From: Acidobacteriota bacterium
GTDB lineage: Bacteria; Acidobacteriota; UBA6911; RPQK01; JACQSY01
Length of the DNA stretch: 63,102 bases
Reading direction: 5' to 3'
Assembly (NCBI GenBank): GCA_016211085.1
Contig: JACQSY010000108.1
Span: forward strand, 1-63,102
A program made the translations under genes and the position numbers. The notes beneath the pieces were generated by a model, which saw nothing but the letters and a program-made list of their open reading frames with translations, was not told the origin of the DNA and made no database searches. Positions 58,623-63,102 of the stretch are shown here, in pieces. Within the stretch, counting starts at the first letter, position 1. Every line of letters starts with the position of its first letter.

Positions 58623-61178
58623 ATGAAAAGATTGTTCAAACTTTTAGCCTGGCTCGCACTGATGCAAAACGTCTCACTGGCGAGTGTCAATTCGATTTCC
58701 TTCTATCAAAAGCCTACGACTGCCGAACGGCAAGGGGTGGCCCCTGGCGGAGATCAACTTCCGGCCATCATCGGTTTTCCTAACCCTCCCCAGCGAAAGC
58801 TGGATGATTCTGAGCAACTTCACCAGCTGGAACTGCTTTTCCGGGAACGCCTTAAGTCTTCAACGCCTGGGGAAGCCGCTTCTCCCGTGGAGGTCCATTC
58901 AGCGCCCGTTACCTCCTCCGGGACCTCCAGTGTGACGGCTGCTTCGCCCGCCGCAACGCAGGCTGCGCCTTCGGCGCCGGCTCCATCCGGTCAGCCGGTT
59001 GAGCTCGCATTCAACAACGCCCCGATTGACACGGTAATCAATACCATCATGCGGGAGCTCGGCTACTCTTACATGATTGACCCCCAGGTGAACGGCACCG
59101 TCAACTTGTTTACGGCCGGAGGTGTTCCGCGCGAAAAATTATTCGAGGTACTGGAACAGATCCTGAAAATGAATGGTCTGGGAATAATCAAGCAGGATAA
59201 CTTCTACTTGATTCTTCCGCTGAGCCAAACTCCCAAAAATCCTCATGAAATCCTCCTAAACCCGGCCGCTCCACCCCCAGAGGAGGGGAAAGGTCCGGAG
59301 AAAAGCGGAGAACAAAAGCCGCAAACGGGTACTGCGGAAGCACCGCCTCCAATGCCTGGTTCCTCGACGGAGGTGATATCGCAGGCAGGTCCTACGGTTT
59401 TGAGAGTCACCAGTTCCGTACAGCCACGACTTCAGGAGGAGCAGGGAGTTCTCACCTATATTATCCCGCTTCACTACATTCCTTCAGACCAGGCAGTGGA
59501 ATTGATTAAGCCTTTTGTCTCCGACGGCGCAACCGTGATTAATTTTGCATCGGCCAACATTCTGATCATTACGGATTACCGCAGGAACATCCAACAAGTA
59601 CTCAATCTGGTGAGCGTTCTCGATACCCAGTATTTCGACGTCAACACCGTGGATCTGATCCCGATTCAGTACAACCAGGCCAAGGATGTGGCCCAGGACC
59701 TTGCCAAGATTTTTTCACCCGGGGATAAAGCAGGCGGCGTGCGAATCGTCGCTGTCGATCGCCTCAACAGCATTCTGGTAGTGACCCACTCGCCGGCAGT
59801 TTTCCGTGAGGCTAAGGAATGGATCGATCGCCTGGATGCGCCGTCGACCAGCACCAACATCAAGACGTTTGTCTATCAAGTCGAAAACAACACTGCCGTA
59901 AACATTGCAGAGATCCTTTCCCAGCTTTACCAGGACGGAGTGGGGCTGCCTTCAAGTCCCATCGCCGGTGCGCCGGCTTCAGAAGGGCAGCAGGCACGGC
60001 AACAATCTGGCCTGACGCCGGCCCAGCGGGAGGCCGGTTTTCTCCCACCCAGCGAACGCGGGCCACAGGCCGGAATTCGAAGTGAGCTGGGTCCCTCGCT
60101 CACAGGGCGGCCCATGAGCTCCCAATCAGGCGTCCGTGCCGTCGTAAGCGGGAACATCAAAATCATTGTGAACGAATTCAATAACTCACTCATTATTCAG
60201 GCAACGGAGGCGGACTACCAGTTTTTGCTTCAAAGCATTCGCCAGCTCGATGTGTTGCCTCGGCAGGTGGTAATTGAGGCCAAGATCTATTCAGTTGAAC
60301 TTCGCGACGATCTTAGTTTTGGTGTTGCGGCATTTCTTGAAAAGAGAACTGCCGAAGAGACTATTCCGGATCCCAGCGATCCTGATAAAACCATAAAAGT
60401 ACCCCTAGGCCCTGCCACTACCGGGCAGATTGGAACTCCCGCACAAGGTTCCTCCGGCGGTGCTTTGTCTCTAACGACCCGAGCCTTCATCGGCATGGAA
60501 CGGCAACTCGAGCTGGTCATCAATGCGTTGCGTTCGAAAACTAACGTGCAGATTTTGGAAGCACCGCGCTTACTCACCATGGACGGAATGCAGGCCACTT
60601 TCAACGTCGGGGCCGAGGTTCCGGTGACGACCAGTTCTTTTGGTGATCCCATTCGGGGAGGAGGGCCAAACGCATTTATTAACTCAATACAATTCCGCCC
60701 AACAGGAACCACCCTGCTGATCGTTCCCAGGATCAGTGCCGGAGGGATCGTCACCATGGATCTCGCTATCGAAATCAGCTCGGCTACCGGCACGGCATTG
60801 ACTCCCACTATCAACCGCAACTACGTTGAGACGTCGCTGATTGTCAAAGATGGCCAGACAGTTGCAATCGCCGGAATCATCAGCGATCAATTTAACGTTG
60901 GTAAGAATCGCGTCCCAATACTCGGGGATATTCCTATTTTGGGAGCGGTATTTGGTCAGACCACCCGGAACTCCCGAAAAAACGAATTGGTTTTTTTTAT
61001 CACCCCACACGTCATTCGTAACCTGCCTACTGCAACGGAGCTGACTCTCGATTTCAAGCGCGCATTGCGCCGAACCTATGACTTTATCCGGGAAAAAGAC
61101 GGCGAGATAGAACAGTTAATCGAAAAACGCCGGAAAAAAGAACTGGAAGAGGAATCGAAAGAAAAGCAACAACCTTAA
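58623..61178 (+). CDS. gspD: Type II secretion outer membrane secretin GspD
   Basis: The product, 851 residues from ATG 58623, has a signal peptide (LFKLLAWLALMQNVSLASVN), N0 (VELAFNNAPIDTVINTIM near residue 127), N1-N3 with Pro-rich and Ser-rich linkers, and a secretin domain (about residues 590-820: EAPRLLTMDGMQATFNVGAEVP, AIAGIISDQFNVGKNRVPIL, ELVFFITPHVI). It ends with a charged coiled coil (KDGEIEQLIEKRRKKELEEE). It forms the outer membrane channel. The frame is open upstream to 58224 in another gene, but ATG 58623 starts a signal peptide. Confidence 0.94.
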   Translation: MKRLFKLLAWLALMQNVSLASVNSISFYQKPTTAERQGVAPGGDQLPAIIGFPNPPQRKLDDSEQLHQLELLFRERLKSSTPGEAASPVEVHSAPVTSSGTSSVTAASPAATQAAPSAPAPSGQPVELAFNNAPIDTVINTIMRELGYSYMIDPQVNGTVNLFTAGGVPREKLFEVLEQILKMNGLGIIKQDNFYLILPLSQTPKNPHEILLNPAAPPPEEGKGPEKSGEQKPQTGTAEAPPPMPGSSTEVISQAGPTVLRVTSSVQPRLQEEQGVLTYIIPLHYIPSDQAVELIKPFVSDGATVINFASANILIITDYRRNIQQVLNLVSVLDTQYFDVNTVDLIPIQYNQAKDVAQDLAKIFSPGDKAGGVRIVAVDRLNSILVVTHSPAVFREAKEWIDRLDAPSTSTNIKTFVYQVENNTAVNIAEILSQLYQDGVGLPSSPIAGAPASEGQQARQQSGLTPAQREAGFLPPSERGPQAGIRSELGPSLTGRPMSSQSGVRAVVSGNIKIIVNEFNNSLIIQATEADYQFLLQSIRQLDVLPRQVVIEAKIYSVELRDDLSFGVAAFLEKRTAEETIPDPSDPDKTIKVPLGPATTGQIGTPAQGSSGGALSLTTRAFIGMERQLELVINALRSKTNVQILEAPRLLTMDGMQATFNVGAEVPVTTSSFGDPIRGGGPNAFINSIQFRPTGTTLLIVPRISAGGIVTMDLAIEISSATGTALTPTINRNYVETSLIVKDGQTVAIAGIISDQFNVGKNRVPILGDIPILGAVFGQTTRNSRKNELVFFITPHVIRNLPTATELTLDFKRALRRTYDFIREKDGEIEQLIEKRRKKELEEESKEKQQP

Positions 61179-61220
61179 GACCGTCCCTAGAGGCCGAATC
61201 AAATTAAGGTCTGAGCCAGT

Positions 61221-61655
61221 TTATTTTTTCAGGTCCTGTGCTTCTCTGTAAATGGAAATCGCCTCATCAGCTCTACCCTGATCCTGAAGGACTTTCCCTT
61301 TCAACATGAGCAAAGAGAATTTGTTCTGGCGAGTTCTGGCTACATTGACGGTTTCGTCAATGAGCTGCAGTGCCAACGCGTGCTGATCCAGTTCACGCAG
61401 CTGCTCAACAATGATCCACGCCTCCTGTACTACCAGCTTTTCGTTGCGAAGCCCCAGCTTGAGGATCTTACGAAATTCGGGAAGGACACTTCCGTACCTC
61501 TCCTGCTGAATCAGTAGAGAGATGATCTCATGCTGGCCGGCGGCAAACTGCATCTTTGAAGCCTCATCCTGTTCGGACATGCCGGGTTCAGGCATGCCGA
61601 GCGCACTGATGCTTTGAACGGCCAAAATTATTAAGAGAATACCTATCCTACTCAT
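61221..61655 (-). CDS. Exported TPR-like protein
   Basis: The product, 144 residues from ATG 61655, has a signal-like segment (IGILLIILAVQSISALG) and two or three TPR-like helical pairs (VLPEFRKILKLGLRNEKLVV, ALALQLIDETVNVART, GKVLQDQGRADEAISIYREA). The overlapping anti-sigma gene suggests an operon with the second ECF sigma factor. A GTG at 61667 is an alternative start. Its role is unknown; a sensory part for the sigma system is possible. Confidence 0.7.
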   Translation of the reverse strand: MSRIGILLIILAVQSISALGMPEPGMSEQDEASKMQFAAGQHEIISLLIQQERYGSVLPEFRKILKLGLRNEKLVVQEAWIIVEQLRELDQHALALQLIDETVNVARTRQNKFSLLMLKGKVLQDQGRADEAISIYREAQDLKK

Positions 61656-62142
61656 CTGAGTTTCCACCCTCGAGAAACGGATTCTTACTACTTATCTGAT
61701 CGAATTCGAAAAAAGGATTACGATGCTTTAAAGCGGACCAGGCAAGATTAGTATCAGGTTCAAACTGATAAGCCTGAAGCTGGCGTAAGACTCGGTTTGT
61801 TTCGATTTGCTTGCGAATACCGAGGAATGTGACCAGCGAGAACACCAAGAGGAGAAGCGTGGCCACCGTGGCATATTTGTAAGCTGTCGGGAACAGCCAG
61901 TCGAAAGCATACCAGGGAGGCGGTGGCTGCAGATGCGCCTGGATTTCCCTCCAGAGTGAATCGGGAGGATCCAACTCCACCGCTGAATTCTTGAAAATAT
62001 CCGTGATCTGCAATTGTTCGCGTTGGAATTCCCTGCAAGACGGGCAGGTAGCCAAATGAGCCCGTACCTCCTGCTGCAGCCCAGGCTCCAGGCTGTTATC
62101 CAGGAATGCTGAAATGTGAGGGCGTAACAACTGGCAATTCAT
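61648..62142 (-). CDS. Membrane anti-sigma factor with zinc motif (second)
   Basis: The product, 164 residues from ATG 62142, has an N-terminal anti-sigma zinc domain, CQLLRPHISAFLDNSLEPGL with HLATCPSCREF (HxxxCxxC), a membrane segment (YATVATLLLLVFSLVTFLGI) and a periplasmic tail. It follows the sigma gene with one base between the stop and its ATG. It probably restrains that sigma factor. Confidence 0.88.
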   Translation of the reverse strand: MNCQLLRPHISAFLDNSLEPGLQQEVRAHLATCPSCREFQREQLQITDIFKNSAVELDPPDSLWREIQAHLQPPPPWYAFDWLFPTAYKYATVATLLLLVFSLVTFLGIRKQIETNRVLRQLQAYQFEPDTNLAWSALKHRNPFFEFDQISSKNPFLEGGNSDE

Positions 62143-62143
62143 C

Positions 62144-62731
62144 TCATTCGCTTCTGAGATACTTCTTGAGAACATCCTTGGCTATGAGGCGGGCCCTATA
62201 GATGTCCGTCTTGACGGAAAGCAAAGAGCGCCCGACTATCTTGGTAATGTCCTCGTAGCTCATCTTTTCAAATACGGCCAATATGAAAACGTCTCGATAC
62301 TTGGGAGCCATCGTGTTGAGGGCCTTGTCAATGATCTCTTGAAGTTCCTGATTGAGAAATTGCCGTTCCGGGTTGAGGGAATCATTGCCGTCGACAAGAA
62401 AGTTGTAATAGGTGATTTCCTCGTCATCGATCGAGACTTCTGAATTTCTTTGTTGCCGTCGCAGCCTTTGATAGACCTCATTGCGCGCGACCCGGTAAAG
62501 CCAAAAACGAAACTGGGCGGGTTCCCGCAGATGCTTAAGCTCCCGGTGCACTTTAAGAAAAGTGTCCTGAGTAAGATCCTGAGCATCATCTACCGAGCCG
62601 GTCAACCTCCAGATAAAGTTGTAAATGGCCCTTGCAAACAAATTGTAGAGCTTCTGGAAATCCTCTGGCGAGCCGTTCTGAGCTCTCTTGACGATCTCCG
62701 TGAGCTCGTCTTGGCTGATAGTGACAGACAT
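62144..62731 (-). CDS. ECF-type RNA polymerase sigma factor (second)
   Basis: The 195-residue product has region 2 (RLTGSVDDAQDLTQDTFLKVHREL, about residues 41-64) and region 4 (APKYRDVFILAVFEKMSYEDITKIVGRSLLSVKTDIYRAR), with a helix-turn-helix. It faces the type II secretion operon from the other end and pairs with its own anti-sigma factor. The two ECF sets in this window are not close copies. Its promoter must lie in 62732-62900. Confidence 0.9.
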   Translation of the reverse strand: MSVTISQDELTEIVKRAQNGSPEDFQKLYNLFARAIYNFIWRLTGSVDDAQDLTQDTFLKVHRELKHLREPAQFRFWLYRVARNEVYQRLRRQQRNSEVSIDDEEITYYNFLVDGNDSLNPERQFLNQELQEIIDKALNTMAPKYRDVFILAVFEKMSYEDITKIVGRSLLSVKTDIYRARLIAKDVLKKYLRSE

Positions 62732-63102
62732 TGAAGGTGCTGAGCGGGCTGAGGCAAATCTCCCCGCGCCCTGCGAAGCCTACACCCTATCAGCCCCTAC
62801 TCGAAAAGCAAAGGTAAAAGATGATTTAACAACCTCAAAGTTGCACACAGATGGGAAAAATTCCCAATAGAGCGAACTGAGTGTCCAAGACTACGATGAA
62901 ATTGCCTTCGGAGACGGGACCGGTAATCGTGACCGGTGGGGCGGCGCGAGAAGAGATTAACGGTCTGATCCAGCAGGTTTAGGGATAGGGAATAAGATCG
63001 TATCCCCCTGTTAATTTACCTTGGAGAGACTTATTTAGGAACTCATCCAAGAAGACCGGTGGAAAAGCGAGGATTTCGCGGGGAAGAGAAGGATCACGTG
63101 AA
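62732..63102. other. Right-edge region without a supported gene
   Basis: No open frame with a convincing start and family is seen in these 371 bases. A 24-codon frame (ATG 62895 region) reads GPVIVTGGAAREEINGLI but is too short to classify. The sigma factor promoter, on the reverse strand, is expected here. The window ends inside possible upstream sequence of another gene. Confidence 0.5.

Noticed and set aside
62895..62970. Short frame resembling a CoaBC-type VTGGAxRE motif
   Set aside because: It has only about 24 codons, with no continuation in either other frame, and the similarity is too short to support a gene or pseudogene.

Overview
The window is a bacterial chromosome segment of about 55% GC, probably from an Acidobacteriota member or a close relative. 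This is inferred from the combination of a type II secretion operon with PilM/PilN-like GspL and PilO-like GspM, ECF sigma/anti-sigma pairs with HxxxCxxC zinc motifs, abundant palindromic repeats with a REP-associated tyrosine transposase, and frequent GTG/TTG starts. No 16S rRNA gene or other decisive marker is present, so the assignment stays tentative.

Region 1 (1-40.4 kb) is a large surface-polysaccharide locus. It holds about eleven glycosyltransferases, three O-antigen ligase/polymerase-like membrane proteins, two kinds of priming transferase (WcaJ/WbaP-type and WecA/MraY-type), several methyltransferases, an NAD-dependent epimerase, an asparagine synthetase-glycosyltransferase 9 fusion, a heptose-bisphosphatase-like protein, an LpxD-like acyltransferase divergent from an acyl-AMP ligase, and a Wzm/Wzt ABC exporter. 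At least two glycans are probably assembled on lipid carriers. The locus is studded with about sixteen full or half copies of a REP/BIME-like palindromic element. One RAYT-type transposase gene (14.2-14.7 kb) sits between copies, and many copies abut or supply the stop codons of glycan genes. An IS3-family element ends inside one copy at the left edge. Two further repeat families occur at 23-26 kb.

Region 2 (40.5-47.5 kb) contains an FmdB-type zinc ribbon protein, a sulfatase-superfamily protein lacking the usual sulfatase nucleophile motif, a methyltransferase, a clear tmRNA gene (43335-43691), an M23 peptidase with a good sigma70-type promoter, and a reverse-strand operon of two similar small membrane proteins, an ABC ATPase, its permease and a YIP1-like protein.

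Region 3 (47.9-62.7 kb) is a type II secretion operon (gspE-F-G-H-I-J-K-L-M-C-D) preceded on the same strand by an ECF sigma factor, its anti-sigma factor and a small exported protein. A second ECF sigma/anti-sigma/exported-protein set faces it from the other side. No prepilin peptidase is visible. The palindromic repeats of region 1 are absent from regions 2 and 3.
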